Assembly (NCBI GenBank): GCA_023435305.1
Contig: JAEYRV010000010.1
Coordinates: 62,001-126,000, forward strand
Direction of reading: 5' to 3'
Source of the DNA: Bacillota bacterium
GTDB lineage: Bacteria > Bacillota > Clostridia > Acetivibrionales > DTU013
Length of the DNA: 64,000 nt
This document shows, in pieces, positions 35,637 through 44,032 of this stretch. The translations under genes and the position numbers were made by a program. The stretch's first letter is position 1, and the number at the start of each line of letters is the position of its first letter. The notes beneath the pieces were generated by a model. The model was not told where the DNA came from, did not search any database, and was given only the letters and a program-made list of their open reading frames with translations.

Positions 35637-36451
35637 CTTCCGGCCCTTCTTCTGAAAAATTGTCTGAATGGATTGATATAATCCTCATCCGTATAAACGT
35701 TGATAATATTTCGCCCCTTCATCTCCGGATCATTCCGTCTGAATTCCCTCTCGAGGTTATTCAGCTCGACGACCTCTCCGGTTTCAAGATCCTCAAAAAC
35801 AAAGACTGCTCCCGACGGTATCTGCTGCTCCGCTTTATCAACAACCCGCACCAGGATAAGATCATGGTGCTTGGAGACGATTTTCAGATCCTTTTCGAAT
35901 CCTTCGTCCAGAAAGTCGGATATGATAAACACGATACTCTTCTTCTTTTCGACGCGGTTGAAAAACTTCAATGCCTCGGAAATACTGGTGCCGGATGATT
36001 CGGGCACTAACTCAAGTATGTTCTCAATAATGGCCAGCACATGCTCCCTGCCATTCTTAGACGGTATGAATTTTTCAACCTTTTTTGTGAATAAAACAGC
36101 CCCGACCTTGTCATTGTTCATACTCGCAGAAAATGCAAGCATTGCTCCCAATTCGGCAACAATATCCTTCTTGTTCCCAAAATTGTTGGAACCGGACATA
36201 TCGACGAGGAGGAACATGTTCAACTCGCGCTCCTCGCAGAATTGCTTGACAAACACCTTATTCTGCCTGGCCGAGACATTCCAGTCAATACTCCTGACAT
36301 CATCACCGGGGTAATACTGCCTGATGCTCTCGAATTCCATCCCCTTGCCCCTGAAGCCGGAACGGTAGTCGCCGGTGAAGCTTTCCTCCACCAGCTTTCT
36401 CGCTGTGATCTCTATCCGCCTTATCTTTTTGTTAAGCTCGCCCGGCTTCAC
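35633..36451 (-). CDS. DUF58 protein of the MoxR/Bat operon
   Basis: A 272-residue protein with the DUF58 signature YYPGDDVRSIDWNVSARQNKVFVKQFCEERE (about residues 47-77) followed by a VWA-like segment (FLLVDMSGSNNFG, FIISDFLDEGF). DUF58 proteins always accompany MoxR ATPases and are thought to be their VWA-type partners. The downstream gene's start overlaps its stop by four bases, and moxR ends 72 bp before its start. Confidence 0.92.
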   Translation of the reverse strand: MKPGELNKKIRRIEITARKLVEESFTGDYRSGFRGKGMEFESIRQYYPGDDVRSIDWNVSARQNKVFVKQFCEERELNMFLLVDMSGSNNFGNKKDIVAELGAMLAFSASMNNDKVGAVLFTKKVEKFIPSKNGREHVLAIIENILELVPESSGTSISEALKFFNRVEKKKSIVFIISDFLDEGFEKDLKIVSKHHDLILVRVVDKAEQQIPSGAVFVFEDLETGEVVELNNLEREFRRNDPEMKGRNIINVYTDEDYINPFRQFFRRRAGR

Positions 36452-36523
36452 TGCAGTTGCCCCCTTTATGACGCCGCATTTATTGTCGCTGGTCCTGTGA
36501 TTTGTTTCTGACTCTGCTGCAGC

Positions 36524-37477
36524 CTACGGCAGATTTACCTGTTCCATGATCTCACTTATCAGCCTTTCAACTGTAATGTCATCCGCTTCTGCTTCGTAGG
36601 ACAATATGATCCTGTGGCGCAGCACATGGAACACCATCGCCTTGATATCATCAGGCGTGACAAAATTGCGCCCATGCAGGAATGCCATTGCCTTTGCCGC
36701 CTTTATCAAACTAATGGAGGCGCGGGGCGAGGCTCCACAGGCAATGTACTGCGACTTGCTCCTTGTTTTGAAAACAATATTCAATACATAATTTTCTATA
36801 CTTTCATCAACATAGATGCTTTCCACTTTCTTTCTCATATCAAAAATATCATCCCGTGACAAAACCGGCTTGACCTCTGCCTCTTCCTCAACTCCGCCGG
36901 TAAAGCGTCTGATGATCTTTTTCTCTTCCTCCAGCATGGGGTAACCCACCTTCAGCTTGAGCATAAAGCGGTCCTGCTGCGCTTCCGGCAGAGGATATGT
37001 GCCCTGCTGCTCCAACGGGTTCTGAGTAGCTATTACAATAAACGGCTTCTCAAGGCTGTATGTCTCCTCCCCTATTGTCACCTGTCCCTCCTGCATGGCC
37101 TCCAGCAATGCGGACTGCACCTTGGCGGGGGCGCGGTTTATTTCATCAGCAAGTATGAGATTTGCAAAGATCGGTCCTTTTTTGATAACGAACTCCCCTG
37201 TGTTCTGCTTATATATTTCGGTACCTACGATATCTGCCGGCAGCAGGTCCGGCGTGAATTGTATCCTTTTATAGTCAACCCCCACTGCTTTTGCAATAGT
37301 GCTGGCAACCAGTGATTTGGCAAGTCCGGGGACGCCCTCGAGCAATATATGCCCTCCTGTCAGTATACCTGCAAGGATCCTGTCAACAATATAATCCTGT
37401 CCTATGATAACCTTGCCTATTTCAGCCTTAAGGGCGTCAATGATCTTCTTTTCTTCCACGAAGCCGTTGCTTTCCAT
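36524..37477 (-). CDS. moxR: MoxR-type AAA+ ATPase
   Basis: A 317-residue ATPase, the first gene of the operon. Walker A is LLEGVPGLAKS (about residues 48-58), Walker B LILADEINRAP (about 105-115), sensor 1 IATQNPLEQQGTYPLPEAQQDRF (about 150-172), followed by the AAA lid. MoxR proteins remodel or activate VWA partners, here DUF58, BatA and BatB. Start at 37477 follows AGGGGGACC; an upstream in-frame TTG at 37498 is less likely. Promoter at 37538-37566. Confidence 0.95.
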   Translation of the reverse strand: MESNGFVEEKKIIDALKAEIGKVIIGQDYIVDRILAGILTGGHILLEGVPGLAKSLVASTIAKAVGVDYKRIQFTPDLLPADIVGTEIYKQNTGEFVIKKGPIFANLILADEINRAPAKVQSALLEAMQEGQVTIGEETYSLEKPFIVIATQNPLEQQGTYPLPEAQQDRFMLKLKVGYPMLEEEKKIIRRFTGGVEEEAEVKPVLSRDDIFDMRKKVESIYVDESIENYVLNIVFKTRSKSQYIACGASPRASISLIKAAKAMAFLHGRNFVTPDDIKAMVFHVLRHRIILSYEAEADDITVERLISEIMEQVNLP

Positions 37478-37501
37478 CTTAGGTCCCCCTCGACGCAAAA
37501 A

Positions 37502-37566
37502 AGTAGTATTTTATTTACCATAACATCTTCAACAAAAATACTACTCAATATTTCATTCATTGTCAA
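37502..37566 (-). promoter_or_regulatory. Promoter of the MoxR/Bat operon
   Basis: TTGACA (37561-37566) and TAGTAT (37538-37543) are 17 bp apart. A terminator-like inverted repeat (AGTAGTATTTT...AAAATACTACT then TTTTTTG) spans the -10 box and the early leader; it could stop upstream read-through, since its first arm is not in the transcript from this promoter. Confidence 0.65.
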
Positions 37567-37591
37567 TTAATTACTCCACAAGCCCTTCAAT

Positions 37592-37761
37592 ATGAATAGC
37601 TCCATTTGAGTAGTGCCACATGAGTAGCGCCACATGAGTAGCGCCATTTGAGTAGCGCCACATGAATAGCGCCATTTGAGTAGCGCAATTTGAGTAGCGC
37701 CACATGAGTAGCACCACATGAGTAGCGCCATTTGAGTAGCGCCACATGAGTAGTGCCTTCT
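37592..37761. repeat. 14-bp tandem array upstream of moxR
   Basis: Eleven copies of GAGTAGCGCCACAT / GAGTAGCGCCATTT in phase from 37608 to 37761, plus one degenerate copy at 37592. The two versions alternate loosely. The array starts about 26 bp beyond the moxR -35 box, so copy number could affect operon expression by spacing or by binding a protein. A long open frame through it is a repeat artefact. Confidence 0.85.
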
Positions 37762-37866
37762 GCTCCATTATCTGCGGAGAATACTGCTCTGTGCTATCTT
37801 CGTGGTAGAGCCTTTCTATTTTATACATGCTGATCTTAATGCTTTTCGATTCCACGTAATCGCAAT

Positions 37867-37962
37867 GGTCCAAATTTCAATTAAAGTCCTAGTATAGATG
37901 CTATAATCGTCGTTATAACCTGATTATGTTAACAAAGTAGGACTATACTTGAAATTCGGTCC
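37867..37962. mobile_element. Miniature inverted-repeat element, GGTCC family, copy 2
   Basis: A 96-bp element: left end GGTCCAAATTTCAATTAAAG (to 37891), right end at 37938-37962 (TAGGACTATACTTGAAATTC then GGTCC). The interior contains GATTATGTTAAC, identical to the motif inside the other-family element at 2075-2220. Its ends match copy 1 at 1819-1957. Confidence 0.72.
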
Positions 37963-37968
37963 ATACCT

Positions 37969-38157
37969 GAGGACTATACTTGAATTTCGGTCCATCTCAT
38001 CGCCACCTCGAGGACTATACTTGAATTTTGGACCATCTCATCGCCACCTCGAGGACTTTACTTGAATTTTGGACCATCTCATCGCCACCTCGAGGACTTT
38101 ACTTGAATTTCGGTCCATCTCATCGCCACCTCGAGGACTTTACTTGAATTTCGGTCC
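37969..38157. repeat. 41-bp tandem array of the right end of the adjacent element
   Basis: Five copies of the right terminus (GAGGACTTTACTTGAATTTT-like, then GGACC or GGTCC) start at 37969, 38010, 38051, 38092 and 38133, exactly 41 bp apart, with the constant spacer atctcatcgccacctc. The period equals that of the left-end array at 1708-1830, although the opposite end is amplified. Confidence 0.9.
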
Positions 38158-38204
38158 ATCTCATCATCTCATGGCCCATTCAAAGACTCTTGCAGACAAT
38201 TGTC

Positions 38205-38702
38205 TCAATTCTGCAGGTACATGCTTTCGAGTATCCCGGTTCCTGCCGTGGTCTTGAAATACTTCCGGCGCATAGTCTCTATCGGGCTCTGTTCCATGCC
38301 GTCTTCATAAATATTGACAAGAAAATCAGCCTCCACAAGTATCTGAAAATCCAAACCATCGATTTTGTCATAGGAATGGTGGTTTCCAATCAAATAGCAG
38401 ACCCTTTCGATAAACTCACTGTCCAGATCAAACTCCTTCAATATATCCCGAGCCACCGGAGGTCCTTCTATTTCCTGATATTTTCCCACAGACGATGAAT
38501 ACTTTCTCTCGCTTTCCTTTATACCGATATCATGAAGAACAGCAGCAGCTTCAAGCATATCCAGCTTCTCACCGGCAATTCCCTCCAGCTCTCCAATGCT
38601 TTTGGCGAACCCATGAACCTTAATGGCATGATTAATCCGTCTGACATCGCCATCGAAATACACTATCATTTTCTTCATTATCGCAGCTGATATTTTTGAC
38701 AT
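38205..38702 (-). CDS. HD-domain phosphohydrolase
   Basis: A 165-residue HD-superfamily metal-dependent phosphohydrolase. The sites are visible in order: RRINHAIKVHGFAKSI (first His), LEAAAVLHDIGIKESE (HD at about residues 57-58), GPPVARDILKEF and VCYLIGNHHSYD (later His pair). Likely acts on nucleotides or related phosphomonoesters; substrate unknown. Its stop lies 47 bp from the 41-bp repeat array. Confidence 0.88.
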   Translation of the reverse strand: MSKISAAIMKKMIVYFDGDVRRINHAIKVHGFAKSIGELEGIAGEKLDMLEAAAVLHDIGIKESERKYSSSVGKYQEIEGPPVARDILKEFDLDSEFIERVCYLIGNHHSYDKIDGLDFQILVEADFLVNIYEDGMEQSPIETMRRKYFKTTAGTGILESMYLQN

Positions 38703-38829
38703 GTGATACCTCGCTCCCTTTTACTTTACATTCTATAATAAATACCCACCAGACAAAATATTATAACGCTCAGTAAGTGACTTACTCTCACCGCCTATAT
38801 AGCTAGGGGCTTCTGCGCACAAAGCCCTT

Positions 38830-38985
38830 TCATCAAGCTCCGCTTCGATAACTGATTAAGCTCTGCTTCCACAACCGCTCAAACTCTACTAGCACAACTG
38901 ATCAATCTCTTCATCCATATCCGCTCAACCTCTGCTAACACCACTGATCAACCTCTTCTTCAATAGCCAATCAAGCTATTTCACC
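38830..38985. repeat. Degenerate tandem repeat upstream of the CBS gene
   Basis: Four to five weak copies alternating ACTGATCAAYCTCTTC and CCGCTCAACCTCTGCTA over about 150 bp (unit roughly 47 bp, or two half-units). It fills most of the 340-bp gap between the HD and CBS genes. Confidence 0.55.
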
Positions 38986-39043
38986 AAAATATGCTATTTT
39001 ATGATATAATATATATATAATAATACATAAAGGTGGTGATGGG

Positions 39044-39418
39044 TTGAGAATTTATAAATTGATGAAAAGCAATTTCATTACACTCCGAAAAAATGAGACA
39101 GTCAATGACGCTCTTGAAAAAATGAGCAGCATGAAGGTGAACGGAGCGCCCGTCGTCGATAATGACAACAGGTTGGTCGGCATGGTCGTAAAGGCCGATA
39201 TTTACAGGTTTTTGACAACACCTGGGCATATTGAAAAATGTCCTGTCGAGTGGGTCATGACTAAGACAGTTATAACTGCGTCTGTGGATGATGATCTTCT
39301 GACTGCTGCAAAAAGGCTGAGAGAAAACAATATCATAGCCATGCCTGTACTGGAAGGTGAAACTGTAAGAGGTATGATCAGCATTGAAGATATACTGGAC
39401 TTTTACATTAATTCTTAG
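39044..39418 (+). CDS. CBS-domain pair protein
   Basis: A 124-residue protein made of two CBS motifs, a Bateman module that binds adenosine nucleotides. Residues 1-60 (MKSNFITLRKNETVNDALEKM...GAPVVDNDNRLVGMVVKADIYRFL) and 66-122 (WVMTKTVITASVDDDLLTAAKRL...AMPVLEGETVRGMISIEDILDF). The start is TTG at 39044 after AGGTGGTGATGG. Stand-alone CBS proteins often regulate a partner not identifiable here. Confidence 0.92.
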   Translation: MRIYKLMKSNFITLRKNETVNDALEKMSSMKVNGAPVVDNDNRLVGMVVKADIYRFLTTPGHIEKCPVEWVMTKTVITASVDDDLLTAAKRLRENNIIAMPVLEGETVRGMISIEDILDFYINS

Positions 39419-39461
39419 GGATCCGTCCAGAACAAGCTGCACCAGATATAAAGGCCCCCAT

Positions 39462-39490
39462 GCCTTCGGCACCAGTAATACGTCGAAGGC
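39462..39490. terminator. Hairpin between the convergent CBS and solute-binding protein genes
   Basis: GCCTTCG (39462-39468) and CGAAGGC (39484-39490). No T-run on either side, so termination is only suggested by position. Confidence 0.35.
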
Positions 39491-39702
39491 CTCTGCCTCA
39501 TGGAACGGTTCATGGAGAGCCTAATGTATCTGCCTGATGGAACGGTTCATGGAGTGTATAATGTATCTGCCTAATGGAACGGCTCATGGAGCGCCAAGCG
39601 CATCCGCCTCATGTATCCGCCTCATGGACCAGTTCATGCTCATGGAGCGCCAAGCACATCTGCCTAATGGACCAGCTCATGCTTACGTACCGCCTCATGG
39701 AA
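39490..39702. repeat. Degenerate 37-40-bp tandem repeat at the 3' end of the duplicated solute-binding protein gene
   Basis: Five to six copies like CTGCCTAATGGAACGGTTCA with a tail such as tggagcgccaagygcat. The final copy, cgcctcatggaaacag, contains the stop codon and last codons of the gene at 39695. Another case where a gene end forms the edge of an array. Confidence 0.75.
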
Positions 39703-42556
39703 ACAGAAATGATACCCCATACTGTTCAAGTATGCTCTTGACCCAGCTTTCCGACTTCTTCTCCGCTTCCGCGAACTCTGTCACAGCAGTCTTCCTGTCC
39801 ATTTCACCCTTAGCATATGCTCTGGTCCTGATCATCCATTCGCTGAAAATCATTGCCTCAAGGCCGTTGTAATCATGCTTTCCACTTGGTGTATTCAGAA
39901 CGTCATATATTACAGGGTTGATATCCTGCCCGCCCAGAAAGTCAATTTTGCAATCAGTATTCTTCAGTATAGTTCCGGAGACCACAGCCTTCTTTCCTCC
40001 ATAGATTTTATAAAGCTGGCTGCTCTCATCGTATAATAAGTCATTAGCCAGTTTATACTGAAGCCCTTCGTCGGAGCAGTCCAGCGTCAGCCATTCGATA
40101 AGAGGCCGCAGTGCTTTTTTATTCGGAGAATCCTTGTTGACCATTATCCCGGTATTAAAGCCCGCCTTTATTTTAAACGGCGGCACACATATTGCCCAGT
40201 CACCGGCCGTACTCTTCAGATAATGATCGGATTCTGAATAGGCTTTGAAAAAGTCAAACGGTATAACAAATCCAAATACAGGCTTGTCGCCTTTGCCTTT
40301 CAGCATTTCGCTCCACCCATCAAACCAGGGCTGTTCATCCTTCGCATAGCCATTGTCGAACATCTGCTTCGAAATATCCATGAACTCCTGCCACTGTGGA
40401 TTTACATCGTAGCCATTGTCAGCCGCCAAACCGGAAGCAGCGCTGCTTGTATCGATCAGTCCTGCGATATCTCCATTTCCCGGCACTATATAGTAGCCAT
40501 GCTCCTTCAGTGTTTGTGCCGCTTGCAGGAACTTGTCCCATTTGTTGCTGCCTGCGCCAATGATCTCAGCGATCCTGTCCGGATCATCCGTGCCCCAAAC
40601 GTCTTTTGCAACAGAGCGCCGGTACATAAACACATTTACACCTGCCAGATACGGCAGCGCAATCACTTCACCATCCGGATTCGTTCCTGCATCGATCTCA
40701 TACTGCGGGATACCTGCCTTTTGTATAGCGGCGTCAATATCGATGCCCAGTTCTTTATATGTACTTGCGTGTTTGGAAAATTCTCCTTTGATCATCTCAT
40801 GAGAGTATGTATCAGGAACGCAATATATATCCACAACTTGCTCTCCGCTGCTTTGCATGTTGTCGTTTATTGCACCAAGGGTGCTGTAATTGTCGATCAA
40901 TGCATAATAATACCAGTTCATCTTGAAATTGAACTCCGGATGACTATTAATATATTGCTTTATCAATTCCGGCAGCTCTTCATCGTACGAATATACATTC
41001 AGCTCTCTGGTTCCAATAAGGGAGTGAAGTCTTCCATCGGCTGAGTAATCAAACCCGCTCACCTTGAACATATCCTTGTAACCCTGTTCATATTCCTTTA
41101 CTGCCTTTTGATAATCTGCAACGGCGGTCTTTTTGTCCTTATCCCCCCTGAGATAAGCCTCAGTCTCATAATACCAAAGGCTGAAAAGATCCATGCCGGG
41201 AGCATGATGCTTGTCAGCCGGCATTTGCAGCGCTTCATATATCAATGCATTAATGTTTTGTCCATCCGGAAAAACGCGATCATTTTTTGTGCTATTCAAA
41301 ACAGCACCAGATACTACAGGCCGTTTCCCGCCATACTTCTGCTGTATGGCACTATCGGCATTACTGTAAAAAGTATCATTTGCTAAACTATATTGAAGCC
41401 CTGTTTCGGAGCTGTCTAATGTGATCCATTCTATAAGAGGTCCCAGTGCATCCCTATTTGGCGAATTCCTGTTTACCATGATCCCAGCATAATAATCCAT
41501 ATCCTCAAAGCCTGTATAGAAACCAGTATCCACACTGACCGGAGGCAGACATACAGCCCAGTCACCAGCGTTCTTCAACAACACAGACAGCTCTCTGATA
41601 TGGTTATCCTCTGTGAACGCACCAAATACAGGCCTATCCCCCTCACCGTTCAGGTCCTTGAACCATTCATCACTCCACGGCAGTGTATTTTTTGCGAAAC
41701 CCTTGTCAAGCAGGCGTTTGGAAACATCCATGAACTCTTCCCACTTCGGGTCAACATCATATTTCCCGTTTGAAATAAGATCGCCGGAAATCACCGTCCC
41801 AACCAGGCCGGAAAGCTCCCGACAGTCGGGCAGCATGTAGAAACCATGTTCCTTCAAGGTTTGCGCCGCCTTCATGAACATGTCCCATTTCTCTGTGCCT
41901 GAACCAATGATATCAGCAACCTTATCCGGATCGTCCGTTCCCCATACATCCCTAGCAATAGAACGGCGATACACAAAAAGGTTGACATTTTTTTTAAATG
42001 GAAGTGCTATCAATTCACCTTTTGGATTAGTTCCCGCATCTATGATATTCCGCGGGATATCAGCCTTTTTTACAGCGGTGCCAACATCAATGCCCAACTC
42101 TTCATATGTACTTGCGAACCCGGAATAGCCTCCCTTGATATACCACTGTGCATATGTGGCAGGAACGCAGTAGAGGTCAACCTGATTGCCCTCGCCGTTT
42201 TGCAGGCTGTAGTTCAAATCGTAGAAAAAGTCCTTGTCGTTTCCGCGGCAGACAATATTATAGTCGAACTCCGGATGCATTTTTGCATATTGCTTCACAA
42301 TCAGCTCAAGTTCCTTATCGAATGTAAATATAGTCAATTGCTTCTTTCCGGCAGAAGAATCTCCGCCACTAGCAGTACTGTCCCCGCCTGTTGAATCCGA
42401 GTCCATCCCATCACTTTGTCCGCCGCTCGTTGCGGAATCGCCATTTATAACACCCTGAGGATCGTGCGTCAATATAACTGCAATAGCAGCAACGACAGCA
42501 ATGATAAGGATAATAACAGATGCGGCAATGATGCGTTTTTTCAAGTCCAAAAACAC
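39695..42556 (-). CDS. Membrane-anchored protein with two tandem extracellular solute-binding domains
   Basis: A 953-residue protein: one N-terminal membrane helix (residues 9-29), a Ser/Gly/Asp linker, then two family-1-type solute-binding domains (about 72-515 and 525-950) that are clear duplicates. Matching landmarks include VDLYCVPATYAQWYIKGGYS / VDIYCVPDTYSHEMIKGEFS, VYRRSIARDVWGTDDPD / MYRRSVAKDVWGTDDPD, and LIEWITLDSSETGLQYSLAND / LIEWLTLDCSDEGLQYKLAND. No lipobox and no permease or ATPase genes nearby, so transport is unlikely. It is a paralogue of the two LRR fusions at 51.6 and 58.2 kb, without LRRs. Confidence 0.85.
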   Translation of the reverse strand: MFLDLKKRIIAASVIILIIAVVAAIAVILTHDPQGVINGDSATSGGQSDGMDSDSTGGDSTASGGDSSAGKKQLTIFTFDKELELIVKQYAKMHPEFDYNIVCRGNDKDFFYDLNYSLQNGEGNQVDLYCVPATYAQWYIKGGYSGFASTYEELGIDVGTAVKKADIPRNIIDAGTNPKGELIALPFKKNVNLFVYRRSIARDVWGTDDPDKVADIIGSGTEKWDMFMKAAQTLKEHGFYMLPDCRELSGLVGTVISGDLISNGKYDVDPKWEEFMDVSKRLLDKGFAKNTLPWSDEWFKDLNGEGDRPVFGAFTEDNHIRELSVLLKNAGDWAVCLPPVSVDTGFYTGFEDMDYYAGIMVNRNSPNRDALGPLIEWITLDSSETGLQYSLANDTFYSNADSAIQQKYGGKRPVVSGAVLNSTKNDRVFPDGQNINALIYEALQMPADKHHAPGMDLFSLWYYETEAYLRGDKDKKTAVADYQKAVKEYEQGYKDMFKVSGFDYSADGRLHSLIGTRELNVYSYDEELPELIKQYINSHPEFNFKMNWYYYALIDNYSTLGAINDNMQSSGEQVVDIYCVPDTYSHEMIKGEFSKHASTYKELGIDIDAAIQKAGIPQYEIDAGTNPDGEVIALPYLAGVNVFMYRRSVAKDVWGTDDPDRIAEIIGAGSNKWDKFLQAAQTLKEHGYYIVPGNGDIAGLIDTSSAASGLAADNGYDVNPQWQEFMDISKQMFDNGYAKDEQPWFDGWSEMLKGKGDKPVFGFVIPFDFFKAYSESDHYLKSTAGDWAICVPPFKIKAGFNTGIMVNKDSPNKKALRPLIEWLTLDCSDEGLQYKLANDLLYDESSQLYKIYGGKKAVVSGTILKNTDCKIDFLGGQDINPVIYDVLNTPSGKHDYNGLEAMIFSEWMIRTRAYAKGEMDRKTAVTEFAEAEKKSESWVKSILEQYGVSFLFP

Positions 42557-42762
42557 CTCTTAACAATTGATATACATAATCATATCATTTGAATACAGAT
42601 TATGAAATACTCACATATTATACCGTACAGCAAGGCGCCATAGCGGTACCATATTGCTTCATAGTATCGCTATAGCGCCTCAGTATAACGCAGTATAGCT
42701 CTGTATAACGCATTATTACAACACATCGGTATTATTCATCGGATTATGTTAACTTCACCGCA

Positions 42763-43845
42763 TTACCTTCTATCCCGTTCCAATAAGTCCAGCAAATACC
42801 CATACCCCTTTTCCTGCATCTCTTCCTTCGGAATAAACTCAAGCGCTGCACTGTTGATACAATAACGCAATCCTCCCAATTCTCTTGGGCCATCGGTGAA
42901 AACATGTCCAAGATGGGCGTCCCCTATCTTGCTCCGTACCTCTGTCCTCATCATGCCATGGCTCCTATCGAATAATTGAACAATATCATCAGGACTTATC
43001 GGTTTGGAAAAGCTTGGCCAACCGCAGCCTGATTCAAATTTATCCGTTGAAACAAAAAGCGGCTGCCCGGTCGTTACATCCACATAAATGCCTTCCTCGA
43101 AATTGTTGTAGAACTCATTTCTGAACGGCGGCTCTGTGGCATTGTTTTGTGTTACATTGTACTGTAAATCAGTCAGTTCAGCCTTCAAAACCTCCATGGG
43201 TTTAGGCTGAAATCGTTGCTCCGGCTTCTGCGCCTGTGCCTGCCTGGCCTCCCTCGCCTGTTTTGCCTCCTGTGCCCACTCCTGCCTGGCCTCCCCCGCC
43301 TGCTTTGCCTCCTGTGCCTGTTCGGCCTGTATGAATTTATCCCTTCTGATATGACAATACCCGTTCGGGTTCTTGTCCAGATACCTCTGATGGTACTCTT
43401 CCGCCTTAATATAATTCCGCAGAGGCATTACCTCAATGGCGACCGGCCTGTCATATTTCGTTTGAAGCTCTTTTATCGAATTTTCGATAATCTCCCTGTC
43501 CTGCTCATCAACATAATAGATCCCGCTGCGGTATTGTGAACCGACATCATTGCCCTGCCGGTTTATTGCCAAAGGATCAATCACATCGTAAAAAAGCTTG
43601 AGTAAAAATCCCAGGCTCACCACCTCGGGGTCATACAATACTTTGACAGTTTCTGCATGGCCGCTTTCTCTCCAGCACACGTCCTCATAGCATGGTCTGT
43701 CTGTACGGCCGTTTGCGTAGCCTACTTCCGTATATGTGACCCCTTTGATCAGGGAGAAATATTTCTCAGTGCCCCAAAAGCAGCCTCCTGCCAGATAAAT
43801 CTCTTTATTTTCAACGTTTGTCCTTTTTTCATCATTTCTCATCAT
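42763..43845 (-). CDS. msrAB: Fused methionine sulfoxide reductase MsrA-MsrB
   Basis: A 360-residue bifunctional repair enzyme. Residues about 15-165 are MsrA (catalytic GGCFWGTEKYF, then GNDVGSQYRSGIYY, EYHQRYLDKNPNGYCH), reducing methionine-S-oxide. Residues 215-355 are MsrB (ATEPPFRNEFYNNFEEGIYV, SGCGWPSFSKP, HVFTDGP, RYCINSAALEF), reducing the R form. Whether all MsrB zinc cysteines are present is not clear; the CxxC pairs of zinc-type MsrB are not seen. The 45-residue linker is made of EAKQAGEARQ-like repeats, absent from most MsrAB fusions. Confidence 0.93.
   Translation of the reverse strand: MMRNDEKRTNVENKEIYLAGGCFWGTEKYFSLIKGVTYTEVGYANGRTDRPCYEDVCWRESGHAETVKVLYDPEVVSLGFLLKLFYDVIDPLAINRQGNDVGSQYRSGIYYVDEQDREIIENSIKELQTKYDRPVAIEVMPLRNYIKAEEYHQRYLDKNPNGYCHIRRDKFIQAEQAQEAKQAGEARQEWAQEAKQAREARQAQAQKPEQRFQPKPMEVLKAELTDLQYNVTQNNATEPPFRNEFYNNFEEGIYVDVTTGQPLFVSTDKFESGCGWPSFSKPISPDDIVQLFDRSHGMMRTEVRSKIGDAHLGHVFTDGPRELGGLRYCINSAALEFIPKEEMQEKGYGYLLDLLERDRR
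43205..43345. repeat. Coding repeat in the MsrA-MsrB linker
   Basis: Imperfect units (tgcctggcctccctcgcctgtttt and relatives) of about 15 and 57 bp encode repeated QEAKQAREARQ-type helices joining the two enzyme domains. Confidence 0.65.
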
Positions 43846-43942
43846 AACTCGTCCCTCATTTCTCGATTACACACTTGTGCATATATTCATACTTCAATTT
43901 ATTTATACCCTCAAATAGTCACATAGACCAACGATCTTACAA

Positions 43943-43985
43943 ACAAAAAACCGCTGTACATATTGCACAGCAGTTATTATTTTTA
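43943..43985 (-). terminator. Terminator downstream of the phosphotransferase gene
   Basis: AACTGCTGT / ACAGCGGTT stem with a nine-base loop followed by TTTTTTGTTTG on the minus strand; the other strand has ATTATTTTTAGG and may also terminate. Confidence 0.85.
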
Positions 43986-44032
43986 GGCTCATAGTGATAA
44001 ATTTATTCGATAACTTCAAGATCCGCAAACTA

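Noticed and set aside
37571..37873. A 100-residue minus-strand protein across the 14-bp array
   Set aside because: The frame is open because of the repetition, without ribosome binding site or similarity to a protein.
1708..38157. CRISPR arrays, because of the regular 41-bp repeats with 16-bp spacers
   Set aside because: The spacers are identical in every unit and each array is attached to an inverted-repeat element; there are no cas genes.
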